Positions 1 through 11,796 of a stretch of 15,469 bases of DNA are shown piece after piece (the stretch's first letter is position 1; each line of letters begins with the position of its first letter). The stretch lies in contig DATLZU010000002.1 of NCBI GenBank assembly GCA_035573855.1, positions 1-15,469 on the forward strand, in the 5' to 3' direction. Origin of the DNA: DATLZU01 sp035573855 (GTDB lineage Bacteria > Nitrospirota > Nitrospiria > Nitrospirales > Nitrospiraceae). Both the position numbers and the translations under genes were made by a program. Under the pieces are notes generated by a model that was given only the letters and a program-made list of their open reading frames with translations, was not told where the DNA came from and ran no database searches.

Positions 1-136
1 TCACGAACTTGGCCATGCCCCGATCCGCGCACACCTTGGTCAACGCCGACGTCAGCGTGGTCTTGCCGTGGTCCACATGCCCGATCGTCCCCACATTGAC
101 GTGCGGCTTCCGCCGCTCAAATTTCGCCTTCGCCAT
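1..136 (-). CDS. tuf: Elongation factor Tu, 5' part (copy downstream of fusA)
   Basis: EF-Tu is the GTPase that carries aminoacyl-tRNA to the ribosomal A site. Only the first 45 codons are in the window; the gene continues past the left edge. The start is ATG at 136-134, preceded by a GGGAGG-type ribosome binding site 7-8 bases upstream. The N-terminus reads MAKAKFERRKPHVNVGTIGH, and the G1 nucleotide-binding loop GHVDHGKT lies at residues 19-26, which is diagnostic of EF-Tu. It sits 63 bases after the fusA stop, as in the usual str operon order rpsL-rpsG-fusA-tuf, and is probably co-transcribed with fusA. A second tuf 3' end is present at the right edge of the window, so the genome carries at least two tuf genes unless this is an assembly artefact. 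Family assignment is very secure. Confidence 0.97.
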   Translation of the reverse strand, partial: MAKAKFERRKPHVNVGTIGHVDHGKTTLTSALTKVCADRGMAKFV

Positions 137-199
137 CGCCCGACCCTCCCCCTTATGAACTCTTCTCGCCTGACCCGTTCTCGCCCGAAGACATGCCCA

Positions 200-2281
200 T
201 CACTCGCCTCGATATTTGGCGATGATGGCCTCGGCGATCTGCTTGGGAACTTGTTCGTATCGGTCAAATTCCATGCTGTACGTCGCACGTCCCTGCGTGC
301 GCGATCGTAGATCCGTAGCATAACCGAACATTTCGCTGAGCGGGACGGCCGCCTCGATTGCCTGAGATCCGGCGCGCACCTTCATGCCCTGAATCTTGCC
401 CCGTCGTCCGTTGAGGTTGCCGATGACGTCGCCCATATACTCTTGAGGAACTAGGACCTCAACCTTCATAATTGGCTCCAGCAACACAGGATCCGCCTTC
501 TTGCACGCATCCTGAAAGGCCATCGACGCGGCGATTTTGAAGGCCATTTCGTTCGAGTCGACTTCGTGATAGGAGCCGTCCAGCAGCGTGACCCGGATGT
601 CTCTCATCGGATAGCCGGCCAGCACACCCGTTTCCATCCGCTCACGGACACCTTTCTCCACGGCCGGGATGTACTCCTTGGGAATCGCTCCGCCGACGAT
701 CTTATTGACGAACTCGAAGCCGGCACCGGGCTCGGAAGGTTCGACGGCCAACACGACATGCCCGTACTGACCGCGTCCGCCGGTCTGCTTGATATACTTG
801 GCCTCGGCTTCCGCTCTTCGCCGGATCGTCTCGCGGTACGCCACTTCGGGTTTTCCAACGTTGGCCTCAACCTTGAACTCGCGCAGCAGACGATCGACGA
901 TGATTTCCAAATGCAGCTCGCCCATGCCCGCGATGATGGTCTGACCCGTTTCCTCGTCGGTCCGCACACGGAACGATGGATCTTCCTGCGCCAGTTTTTG
1001 CAGCGAAAACCCGAGCTTTTCTTGGTCTTGTTTCGTCTTCGGCTCGATCGCCATGGCAATCACCGGCTCAGGAAACTTCATCACCTCGAGCAGCACCGGC
1101 TGCTTTTCGTCAGCCAGCGTATCTCCAGTGGTCGTGCCCTTGAGTCCGACCGCGGCGACGATATCGCCCGCATAGGCCGCCTCAATGTCCTCGCGCTTAT
1201 TGGCGTGCATCTTCAGAAGGCGGCCGATCCGCTCTTTGACGCCCTTGGTCACATTCAGGACGGACGCACCGGTCTTGACCGTTCCCGAGTAGACGCGGAA
1301 ATAGGTCAATTGGCCGGCAAAGGGATCAGTCATAATCTTGAAGGCTAGCGCCGCAAAGGGTTCGGAGTCGCTCGCTCGCCGTTGCACCTCCTTATGGGTC
1401 GAAGGATCGATCCCTACCACCGGCGGAATATCGACCGGGGAAGGCAGATAATCGACCACGCCGTCGAGGAGTTGCTGGACCCCTTTGTTCTTGAACGCCG
1501 AGCCACACAGCACGGGAGTAATCTTCATCGCAATCGTCCCTGCCCTGATCGCCCGGCGAATCTCTTCTTCGGTCAGTGAATGACCGTTCAGGTATTTTTC
1601 TAGCACCTGCTCGTCGAACTCGGCGACGGCCTCGATCAGTTTCTCGCGATATTCTTTAGCGAGATCGACCAAATCGGACGGAATTTCCTCGATCGTATAG
1701 GTGGAGCCCAGGGTTTCGTCGTCGTAAAAATAAGCCTTCATCGAAACCAAGTCCACGGACCCTCGGAATTCGGCCTCGCGCCCGACCGGAATCTGAATCG
1801 GCACCGGATGGGCGCCGAGACGATCGATGATGGATTGGACGCTGGCGTAGAAATCGGCCCCGACCCGATCCATCTTGTTCATGAACGCGATCCGCGGAAC
1901 TCGATATTTGTCCGCCTGCCGCCACACCGTCTCGGATTGCGGTTCGACCCCCTGGACCGAATCGAACACCGCCACGGCTCCGTCGAGCACACGGAGCGAT
2001 CGCTCGACCTCAATCGTGAAGTCCACATGGCCGGGCGTGTCGATGATATTGATGCGATGATCGCGCCAGAAGCAGGTGGTGGCCGCGGAAGTGATGGTGA
2101 TGCCGCGTTCGCGTTCCTGTTCCATCCAGTCCATTGTGGCCGCACCTTCGTGCACCTCGCCCATCCGGTGCGTTAGGCCCGTATAGAACAGGATCCGCTC
2201 CGTCGTCGTCGTTTTTCCGGCATCGATGTGCGCCATGATGCCGATATTTCGCGTTTTTTCTAATGGAGCCGGCCTAGCCAC
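200..2281 (-). CDS. fusA: Elongation factor G
   Basis: EF-G is the ribosomal translocase GTPase; it moves tRNA and mRNA after peptide transfer and helps recycle ribosomes. The product is 693 residues, normal for the family. Visible GTPase motifs are G1 AHIDAGKT (17-24), G2 RGITI (59-63), G3 DTPGH (81-85) and G4 NKMD (135-138). The C-terminal domains IV and V follow intact. The frame is open to 2386, but I place the start at a GTG (2281-2279): the next residues, VARPAPLEKTRNIGIMAHID, match the family N-terminus, and a GAGGG ribosome binding site (2287-2291) lies 5 bases upstream. The upstream extension is Cys/Ser/Arg-rich and unlike EF-G. The 114-base gap from rpsG is structured and may be regulatory. 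The gene is third in the str operon and followed by tuf. Confidence 0.97.
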   Translation of the reverse strand: MARPAPLEKTRNIGIMAHIDAGKTTTTERILFYTGLTHRMGEVHEGAATMDWMEQERERGITITSAATTCFWRDHRINIIDTPGHVDFTIEVERSLRVLDGAVAVFDSVQGVEPQSETVWRQADKYRVPRIAFMNKMDRVGADFYASVQSIIDRLGAHPVPIQIPVGREAEFRGSVDLVSMKAYFYDDETLGSTYTIEEIPSDLVDLAKEYREKLIEAVAEFDEQVLEKYLNGHSLTEEEIRRAIRAGTIAMKITPVLCGSAFKNKGVQQLLDGVVDYLPSPVDIPPVVGIDPSTHKEVQRRASDSEPFAALAFKIMTDPFAGQLTYFRVYSGTVKTGASVLNVTKGVKERIGRLLKMHANKREDIEAAYAGDIVAAVGLKGTTTGDTLADEKQPVLLEVMKFPEPVIAMAIEPKTKQDQEKLGFSLQKLAQEDPSFRVRTDEETGQTIIAGMGELHLEIIVDRLLREFKVEANVGKPEVAYRETIRRRAEAEAKYIKQTGGRGQYGHVVLAVEPSEPGAGFEFVNKIVGGAIPKEYIPAVEKGVRERMETGVLAGYPMRDIRVTLLDGSYHEVDSNEMAFKIAASMAFQDACKKADPVLLEPIMKVEVLVPQEYMGDVIGNLNGRRGKIQGMKVRAGSQAIEAAVPLSEMFGYATDLRSRTQGRATYSMEFDRYEQVPKQIAEAIIAKYRGE

Positions 2282-2286
2282 GTGAT

Positions 2287-2394
2287 CCCTCAAAAAAAGA
2301 ACCGTGCTGCAATCCGACCTGGAAGATACATGCTGCGACACAGGGGGCACCTGCCTGCAAATCGCAGCACGGCCCGACTGCAGCACAGATTTGC
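2287..2394 (-). promoter_or_regulatory. Structured rpsG-fusA spacer, candidate attenuator
   Basis: Reading the minus strand, the spacer holds three overlapping pairing options. A 7-bp stem GCAAATC/GATTTGC uses plus positions 2388-2394 and 2357-2363. An 8-bp stem TGCTGCGA/TCGCAGCA uses 2362-2369 and 2331-2338. A 9-bp stem CCGTGCTGC/GCAGCACGG uses 2364-2372 and 2302-2310. The last two share an arm, so they exclude each other. The 9-bp stem is followed at once by TTC and then a run of seven T (2298-2292 on the plus numbering), which in turn abuts the fusA ribosome binding site. This resembles a terminator/antiterminator arrangement, but the long loop (53 bases) of the 9-bp stem weakens the case for a plain intrinsic terminator. 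Function is inference. Confidence 0.4.
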
Positions 2395-2395
2395 G

Positions 2396-2866
2396 TTACC
2401 AACGATAATGGGCGAAGGCTTTGTTTGCCTCGGCCATCCGATGTACGTCCTCCCGCTTCTTGACCGCTCCGCCGGTGTTGTTCGAGGCGTCAAGCAGCTC
2501 AGCCGCGAGCTTCTCCGCCATACTTCGCCCGCCACGGGCTTTGGCATACTGCGCAATCCACCGGAGCGCAAGCGACAGCCGGCGGACAGGGCGAATCTCG
2601 ACCGGAACCTGATATGAGGCTCCGCCGACCCGGCGGGATTTGACCTCAACCACCGGCTTCACATTGTCGACCGCCGCCCGAAAGACTTTCAGCGGATCGC
2701 CGCCGGTTTTTTTTTGGATCAGGTCGAATGCGCCATAGCAGATCCGCTCCGCGGTGCTCTTTTTCCCGCGCCGCATGAGCATGTTGATGAACTTGCCGAC
2801 CAGCTTGTCCCGGAACCGTGTATCGGGCAGCGTCTCTCGATGACCATGAAACGGACTTCTGGGCAT
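2396..2866 (-). CDS. rpsG: 30S ribosomal protein S7
   Basis: S7 is a primary 16S rRNA-binding protein that nucleates assembly of the 30S head and lies near the E site and mRNA exit channel. The product is 156 residues, the standard bacterial length. It starts MPRSPFHGHRETLPDTRFRD, a recognisable S7 N-terminus, carries the conserved stretch SRRVGGASYQVPVEIRP near residues 77-93, and ends in AFAHYRW. The ATG at 2866-2864 has only a modest ribosome binding site (GGGAAG about 3 bases upstream), so translation may depend partly on coupling with rpsL, 46 bases upstream. In E. coli S7 represses its own operon by binding the rpsL-rpsG intercistronic mRNA; this short gap shows no obvious equivalent to me. 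The gene is complete and normal. Confidence 0.97.
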   Translation of the reverse strand: MPRSPFHGHRETLPDTRFRDKLVGKFINMLMRRGKKSTAERICYGAFDLIQKKTGGDPLKVFRAAVDNVKPVVEVKSRRVGGASYQVPVEIRPVRRLSLALRWIAQYAKARGGRSMAEKLAAELLDASNNTGGAVKKREDVHRMAEANKAFAHYRW

Positions 2867-2912
2867 GATCTTCCCGCCGATCTCTCAGCTATTCCCTGTC
2901 AGCCCTCGGTTT

Positions 2913-3284
2913 TTACTTGGGCCGCTTCGCGCCGTACTTCGACCGCCCCTGCTTTCGATCCGCGACGCCGACTGCATCGAGCGCTCCGCGCACGATGTGA
3001 TACCGTACCCCGGGCAAGTCTTTGACGCGACCGCCTCTGACCAACACAATGGAGTGCTCCTGCAGATTGTGCCCGACGCCGGGGATATAGGTTGTAATTT
3101 CCATGCCGTTCGTCAGGCGAACGCGGGCCACCTTCCGAAGCGCCGAGTTCGGTTTTTTCGGTGTCGAGGTATACACCCGAAGGCACACGCCTCGTTTTTG
3201 CGGACAGCCCTTGAGCGCAGGGCTTTTCGTTTTGCCTTTCGCCTGCGCTCTGCCTATGCGGACAAGTTGGTTAATCGTCGGCAT
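2913..3284 (-). CDS. rpsL: 30S ribosomal protein S12
   Basis: S12 lies at the decoding centre of the 30S subunit and controls translational accuracy. The product is 123 residues, as expected. It begins MPTINQLVRIGRAQAKGKTK and contains the conserved TPKKPNSALRK segment (41-51) and RVKDLPGVRYH (86-96). Lys43 and Lys88, the positions where substitutions give streptomycin resistance in other bacteria, are both lysine, so the protein looks like the streptomycin-sensitive form. Asp89, methylthiolated by RimO in E. coli, is present. The ATG at 3284-3282 has an AAGGTG ribosome binding site about 10 bases upstream. It is the first gene after a consensus promoter at 3348-3376, so it heads the str operon here although it also lies directly downstream of rpoC. 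Confidence 0.98.
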   Translation of the reverse strand: MPTINQLVRIGRAQAKGKTKSPALKGCPQKRGVCLRVYTSTPKKPNSALRKVARVRLTNGMEITTYIPGVGHNLQEHSIVLVRGGRVKDLPGVRYHIVRGALDAVGVADRKQGRSKYGAKRPK

Positions 3285-3313
3285 CGTGAGGTTTCACCTT
3301 GATCATTCGCGTT

Positions 3314-3329
3314 CACGGCGTCTGCCGTG
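3314..3329 (-). promoter_or_regulatory. Hairpin in rpsL 5' leader
   Basis: A perfect 6-bp stem, CACGGC/GCCGTG with a 4-base loop, lies in the predicted leader of about 57 bases between the rpsL promoter and the rpsL start. A second weaker stem, CCGGC/GTCGG with one G-T pair, lies just upstream at 3331-3347. There is no T tract, so these are not terminators. They may stabilise the 5' end or act in regulation; only the pairing is seen. Confidence 0.35.
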
Positions 3330-3340
3330 TCCGACCGAAG

Positions 3341-3376
3341 CCGCCGGATTATAATGAGGGACCTCCCGGCTGTCAA
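3341..3376 (-). promoter_or_regulatory. Consensus sigma-70 promoter for rpsL operon
   Basis: On the minus strand a perfect -35 box TTGACA (3376-3371) is followed after exactly 17 bases by a perfect -10 box TATAAT (3353-3348). The expected transcription start is near 3341, leaving a leader of about 57 bases before rpsL. The stretch after the -10 box (CCGGCGG, 3347-3341) is a GC-rich discriminator, a feature of stable-RNA and ribosomal-protein promoters that are shut off by the stringent response. The -35 box begins only 22 bases after the rpoC stop codon. I found no other site this close to consensus in the spacers of this window. Confidence 0.85.
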
Positions 3377-3392
3377 GATTGGTTTCCATTGA

Positions 3393-3408
3393 CCGTTCTT
3401 ACGAACGG
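3393..3408 (-). other. Hairpin spanning the rpoC stop codon
   Basis: A perfect 6-bp stem CCGTTC/GAACGG (3403-3408 with 3393-3398) closes a 4-base loop that contains most of the rpoC TAA stop. No T tract follows, so it is not a standard intrinsic terminator. It could slow or protect the rpoC mRNA end upstream of the rpsL promoter, or be chance. Confidence 0.3.
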
Positions 3409-6400
3409 GCCGCATCCGTTTGGATCGATCCACCGCTCTCCTGCCCGATGGCCACCGGCTCTTCCATCGAGCTCGGAACGTGCGCTTCCGGCTTGGCGCT
3501 GATCACAAACGTGTCGCGATACTCCTCGAACCCGGTTCCCGCCGGGATCAGCCGCCCTACAATCACGTTCTCCTTGAGACCGAGCAGCTTGTCCTCGCGC
3601 CCGTTGATCGCTGCTTCGGTCAGCACGCGCGTCGTTTCTTGGAAGGACGCAGCCGAGATAAAGCTGTCGGTCGTGAGCGCCGCCTTTGTGATTCCGAGCA
3701 GCACCGGCTTGCCGAGCGCCGGTTTGCCGCCTTTCGCCAGAATCCGTTCGTTTTCGTCTTCGAACACCCATTTGCTGACTTGGCTGCCCGGCAGGAACTC
3801 GGTGTCTCCGGGGTCCTCGATCCGAACCTTGCGGAGCATCTGCCGGACAATGATCTCGATGTGCTTGTCGTTGATCGACACGCCTTGCAACCGGTACACG
3901 TCCTGCACTTCGTCGACGAGATACTTCTGCAGTTCCTTCGGTCCCAGTACGTCGAGAATGTCGTGAGGGTTGGCCGATCCGTCCATCAACGGCTCTCCGG
4001 CGCGGACCCAATCCCCCTCGTGCACGTTCACGTGCTTGCCCTTAGGGATGAAGTACTCCTTCACATCGCCCATCTTGTTATCCACGATGACCTTGCGCAT
4101 GCCCTTCACAAAACCGCCGTAGGACACTTCTCCGTCGATTTCGCTGATGACGGCCTGCTCCTTCGGTTTCCTCGCCTCGAACAGCTCGGCCACGCGCGGC
4201 AGGCCTCCGGTAATGTCCTTGGTCTTGGTCGTTTCGCGCGGAATCTTGGCCAGCACATCGCCGGGATGCACCACCGCACCTTTTTCCACCAGAATGTGCG
4301 CACCGACCGGCAGCAAATAGCGGGCCGCCGTCGTCGAGCCCGGGGTTTTCGCCGTCTTGCCGCTGTCGTCCTTGATGGAGATCCGCGGACGGAGTGTGGC
4401 ACCGGAGTGTTCGATGACCACCTTGCGGGAGAGCCCGGTGACTTCGTCGAACTCCTCTTTCATGGTGACGCCTTCGATAATGTCGCCGTAGGCCACTCGG
4501 CCGCCGACCTCGGTCAGAATCAGCAACGAATACGGATCCCACTCGACGAGCTTCTGCCCAGGTTCGACCCGGTCGCCGTCCTTAACCTTGATTTTGGCAC
4601 CGTACACCACGGGATACTTCTCGCGCTCGCGGCCTGTCTCATCGACGATCGCGATCTTCGCATTGCGGTTCATTACCACCCATTCGCCCTCCTTGTTCCG
4701 GACGGCGATACCGGCATTGTGCACGTCGGCGTTCTTTTTCGCGTCGAAGCTCATGAATTTCATCACGCCGGCGTGCTTGGCCTCGAGCACTGTCTGCTCC
4801 ACCACTTTGCTCGCGGTCCCGCCGATATGGAAGGTTCGCATCGTCAACTGCGTACCCGGCTCACCGATGGACTGCGCCGCGATCACGCCAACCGGCTCCC
4901 CCTTCTCAACCAACCGGCCGCGGGCCAAGTCCCGGCCGTAGCACCGCCGGCAAACGCCGCGCCGCGACTGGCAGGTGAGCACCGACCGGATTTTTACGCG
5001 GTCCACGCCCGCCTCAACGATGCTCCTGGTCCGTTCCTCGTCGATTTCCTCGTTGAACTTGACGATGATCTCGCCGGTGACCGGATCGCGGATATCCTCC
5101 GCAGCCAGCCGCCCGAGAATGCGTTCTTCGAGGGGTTGAATGATTTCTCCGCCCTCCACCAGCGCCGTCACCGTAATTCCGTCGTTCGTCCCGCAATCCT
5201 CCTCGCTGACGATCACGTCCTGTGCGATGTCCACAAGCCGGCGAGTGAGGTATCCGGAATTGGCGGTCTTCAAAGCCGTGTCCGCCAATCCCTTTCTGGC
5301 CCCGTGGGTCGAAATGAAGTACTGCAGCACCGTCAATCCTTCGCGGAAGTTGGCGGTGATGGGCGTTTCGATGATTTCGCCGGATGGCTTCGCCATCAAG
5401 CCGCGCATGCCGCCCAGCTGTCGGATCTGTTGGGAGCTACCTCGCGCCCCCGAATCCGCCATCATGAATATTGGATTAAACGACTCGGGCTTGGCCGGAT
5501 CGCCGCCACCGCCCAACTCCTTCATCATTTCCCCTGCGACCTGCTCGGTGACGTGCGCCCAGATATCGATGACTTTGTTGTACCGCTCGCCGTTGGTGAT
5601 GAGCCCCTCCGCGTATTGTTTTTCAATCTCGTTCACCTCGCGCTGGGCCTTGCTGATCAACTCTTCTTTCTTGGTCGGGATGTGCATGTTGTCGATGCAG
5701 ATCGACACTCCGGCTTTCGTGGCATAGTGAAAACCCAGATCTTTGATCTTGTCCAAGAACACAACCGTCTCGCGATGACCGGCTTGGCGGTACACCACGT
5801 CAATCAACTTGGTCATTTCCTTCTTGGTCATCAACTGATTGGCGTGCTCAAACGGAATAGACGGAGGCAGAATCTCTCCCAGGATCACGCGCCCGACAGT
5901 CGTCTGCACGAGCGTGCCCGCGATGCGCACCCTGATCCGAGCATGTTCTTCGACTTCCCCCGCGTCGTACGCAATACGGACTTCTTCGGGAGAACCGAAA
6001 ATTTTGCCTTCACCCTTGGCGCCGACCCGTTCTTTGGTGAGCCAGTAGCAGCCAAGCACCATGTCCTGGGACGGTACGGCGATCGGCCGCCCGTTGGCGG
6101 GGGAAAGAATGTTGTTGATCGACATCATGAGCACGCGTGCCTCGACCTGCGCCTCCACCGACAACGGCACGTGAACGGCCATCTGGTCGCCGTCGAAGTC
6201 CGCGTTGAAGGCCGCACACACCAACGGATGCAGCCTGATGGCCTTGCCCTCGACCAGCACGGGATCGAAGGCCTGAATGCCCAGCCGATGCAGCGTCGGC
6301 GCCCGGTTCAACAACACCGGGTGTTCGCGAATCACCTCATCAAGCACGTCCCACACTTCAGGCCGTTCCTTCTCAACCAGGCGTTTGGCGCTCTTGATGG

Positions 6401-7580
6401 TGGTCGCGGCTCCCCGCTCCTCCAGCTTGTGGAAGATGAACGGCTTAAACAGCTCCAGTGCCATCTTCTTGGGCAACCCGCACTGATGCAGCCGCAGTTC
6501 AGGCCCCACCACGATCACCGTACGGCCGGAGTAATCAACGCGCTTCCCGAGCAAGTTCTGGCGGAACCGCCCTTGCTTCCCTTTGAGCATGTCGCTCAGC
6601 GACTTCAACGGTCGCTTGTTGGGGCCACGGATTGCGCGCCCGCGTCGGCCGTTGTCGAATAGCGCGTCGACAGCCTCCTGGAGCATCCGCATCTCATTGC
6701 GGATGATCACGCCGGGCGCCTTGAGTTCGATCAACCGCTTCAGCCGATTGTTCCGGTTGATCACGCGCCGGTAGAGATCATTCAGATCGGACGTGGCGAA
6801 CCGTCCACCGTCCAGCGGAACCAGCGGCCGCAGCTCGGGCGGGAGGACCGGGATCACATCCATGATCATCCATTCCGGTTTGTTGCCCGATTTTCGGAAG
6901 GCTTCGATCACCTTGAGCCGCTTGGCGTATTTCTTCTTCAGGGCAGCGGAGGTTGAGGTCTTGGCTTTCACATGGAGGTCGTTCCACAACGCATTGATGT
7001 CGAGCTTCTTGAGCAATTCCCGAATCGCCTCGGCGCCGATTCCGGCTTTGAAGGCGCCGGTTCCGTACTCTTGCTGAAGCGCGCGCAGCCGCTCCTCGGT
7101 CAGGAGTTCTTTCTCGCTCAAGTTGGTCGTGCCCGGATCGACGACCACATAGCTCTCGAAGTAAAGGATCTTCTCGAGATGCTTCAGGCTCATGTCCAGG
7201 AGCGTACCGATCCGACTGGGCACACCTTTGAGGAACCAGATATGCGCCACCGGCGCGGCCAACTCGATGTGCCCCATCCGTTCGCGCCGCACTTTCGACT
7301 GGATCACCTCGACGCCGCACTTGTCGCAGACGATGCCGCGGTGCTTCATCCGCTTGTACTTGCCGCAGTTGCACTCCCAGTCCTTGATGGGCCCGAAAAT
7401 TTTGGCGCAGAACAACCCGTCTTTTTCCGGCTTAAACGACCGGTAATTGATGGTTTCCGGCTTCTTCACCTCTCCGTAGGACCAGGACCGAATCTTTTCC
7501 GGCGAGGCGATACGGATCCGCATCGAATCAAAAGAAACGGAATCGCGCGGTTTTTCGAACAGGGTGTACACGCCTTCCAA
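3399..7580 (-). CDS. rpoC: DNA-directed RNA polymerase subunit beta'
   Basis: Beta' forms one pincer of RNA polymerase and holds the catalytic Mg2+. The product is 1393 residues, close to the E. coli length. The N-terminal zinc ribbon has Cys70, 72, 85 and 88; the catalytic loop NADFDGDQMAVH starts at residue 459, with Asp461, 463 and 465; the second zinc site has Cys796, 870, 877 and 880. The trigger loop begins at MRTFHIGG (914-921) and resumes at DITGGLPRVAELFEAR (from 1122), so about 200 residues of SI3-type insertion separate the halves, as in many Gram-negative bacteria. The start is a TTG (7580-7578) with a strong GGAGGG site 7 bases upstream; the sequence MEGVYTLFEKPRDSVSF fits the family N-terminus. 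It follows rpoB after 139 bases and is probably co-transcribed with it. All key residues are present. Confidence 0.98.
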   Translation of the reverse strand: MEGVYTLFEKPRDSVSFDSMRIRIASPEKIRSWSYGEVKKPETINYRSFKPEKDGLFCAKIFGPIKDWECNCGKYKRMKHRGIVCDKCGVEVIQSKVRRERMGHIELAAPVAHIWFLKGVPSRIGTLLDMSLKHLEKILYFESYVVVDPGTTNLSEKELLTEERLRALQQEYGTGAFKAGIGAEAIRELLKKLDINALWNDLHVKAKTSTSAALKKKYAKRLKVIEAFRKSGNKPEWMIMDVIPVLPPELRPLVPLDGGRFATSDLNDLYRRVINRNNRLKRLIELKAPGVIIRNEMRMLQEAVDALFDNGRRGRAIRGPNKRPLKSLSDMLKGKQGRFRQNLLGKRVDYSGRTVIVVGPELRLHQCGLPKKMALELFKPFIFHKLEERGAATTIKSAKRLVEKERPEVWDVLDEVIREHPVLLNRAPTLHRLGIQAFDPVLVEGKAIRLHPLVCAAFNADFDGDQMAVHVPLSVEAQVEARVLMMSINNILSPANGRPIAVPSQDMVLGCYWLTKERVGAKGEGKIFGSPEEVRIAYDAGEVEEHARIRVRIAGTLVQTTVGRVILGEILPPSIPFEHANQLMTKKEMTKLIDVVYRQAGHRETVVFLDKIKDLGFHYATKAGVSICIDNMHIPTKKEELISKAQREVNEIEKQYAEGLITNGERYNKVIDIWAHVTEQVAGEMMKELGGGGDPAKPESFNPIFMMADSGARGSSQQIRQLGGMRGLMAKPSGEIIETPITANFREGLTVLQYFISTHGARKGLADTALKTANSGYLTRRLVDIAQDVIVSEEDCGTNDGITVTALVEGGEIIQPLEERILGRLAAEDIRDPVTGEIIVKFNEEIDEERTRSIVEAGVDRVKIRSVLTCQSRRGVCRRCYGRDLARGRLVEKGEPVGVIAAQSIGEPGTQLTMRTFHIGGTASKVVEQTVLEAKHAGVMKFMSFDAKKNADVHNAGIAVRNKEGEWVVMNRNAKIAIVDETGREREKYPVVYGAKIKVKDGDRVEPGQKLVEWDPYSLLILTEVGGRVAYGDIIEGVTMKEEFDEVTGLSRKVVIEHSGATLRPRISIKDDSGKTAKTPGSTTAARYLLPVGAHILVEKGAVVHPGDVLAKIPRETTKTKDITGGLPRVAELFEARKPKEQAVISEIDGEVSYGGFVKGMRKVIVDNKMGDVKEYFIPKGKHVNVHEGDWVRAGEPLMDGSANPHDILDVLGPKELQKYLVDEVQDVYRLQGVSINDKHIEIIVRQMLRKVRIEDPGDTEFLPGSQVSKWVFEDENERILAKGGKPALGKPVLLGITKAALTTDSFISAASFQETTRVLTEAAINGREDKLLGLKENVIVGRLIPAGTGFEEYRDTFVISAKPEAHVPSSMEEPVAIGQESGGSIQTDAARS

Positions 7581-7616
7581 GGTTTATCCCTCCTCTTCAC
7601 CGTGATGGATGAGGCA

Positions 7617-7651
7617 CGACGCGCAAGACGCGTAAGGCGCGCGGAGCGCGG
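7617..7651. repeat. Degenerate heptamer run, rpoB-rpoC spacer (first part)
   Basis: Five consecutive 7-base units can be read on the plus strand from 7617, for example CAAGACG (7624-7630) and CGTAAGG (7631-7637). The CGTAAGG unit also occurs exactly in the rpmG upstream array at 15226-15232. The units are GC-rich and diverged, so this array is weaker than the one at 7681-7715. Confidence 0.4.
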
Positions 7652-7680
7652 GCCCCCGGATATTCTCTTTTTCTCCGGTC

Positions 7681-7715
7681 CATTCGCTTCACGCTCAGCG
7701 CTTCACGGTTCATGG
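7681..7715. repeat. Degenerate heptamer run, rpoB-rpoC spacer (second part)
   Basis: Five 7-base units follow each other on the plus strand just before the rpoB stop codon: among them TTCACGC (7688-7694), TCAGCGC (7695-7701) and TTCACGG (7702-7708). The family resembles, in inverted sense, the CGTGAAG units at 15233-15253. No palindrome or coding role explains it. Confidence 0.5.
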
Positions 7716-7719
7716 TTTC

Positions 7720-11679
<3,960 letters not shown>

Positions 11680-11796
11680 TCCCGCCATCCTCCAGGTTAG
11701 ACCGTCAAACTGAAGAGGAACGTCATTCGCCGGCCGGTCACCGGTCATTCGCGACACCGCGATGCCCCCTCACCCGGCGATCGACTGTTGGGCTTG

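Noticed and set aside
566..1348. 260-codon plus-strand frame opposite fusA
   Set aside because: Antisense shadow of EF-G; no recognisable family.
2282..2386. N-terminal extension of EF-G up to an ATG at 2386
   Set aside because: The added 35 residues are Cys/Ser/Arg-rich and not EF-G-like, overlap the structured spacer, and a GTG with a good ribosome binding site gives the family start.
3420..6662. 1080-codon open frame on the plus strand opposite rpoC
   Set aside because: It is an antisense shadow of a GC-rich conserved gene. The translation is His/Arg/Leu/Asp-rich without any domain I recognise, and the minus strand encodes full-length beta' with all catalytic residues.
11680..11757. Longer start for rpoB at 11757
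   Set aside because: No good ribosome binding site there, and the extra residues do not resemble the beta N-terminus; GGAGG is correctly spaced for the ATG at 11679.
11700..11796. Attenuator or heptamer array in the rplL-rpoB spacer
   Set aside because: There is a short repeat of GTCATTCG (11722 and 11744) and a weak CCGG palindrome, but the repeat distance is 22, not a multiple of 7, and no T tract follows any stem.
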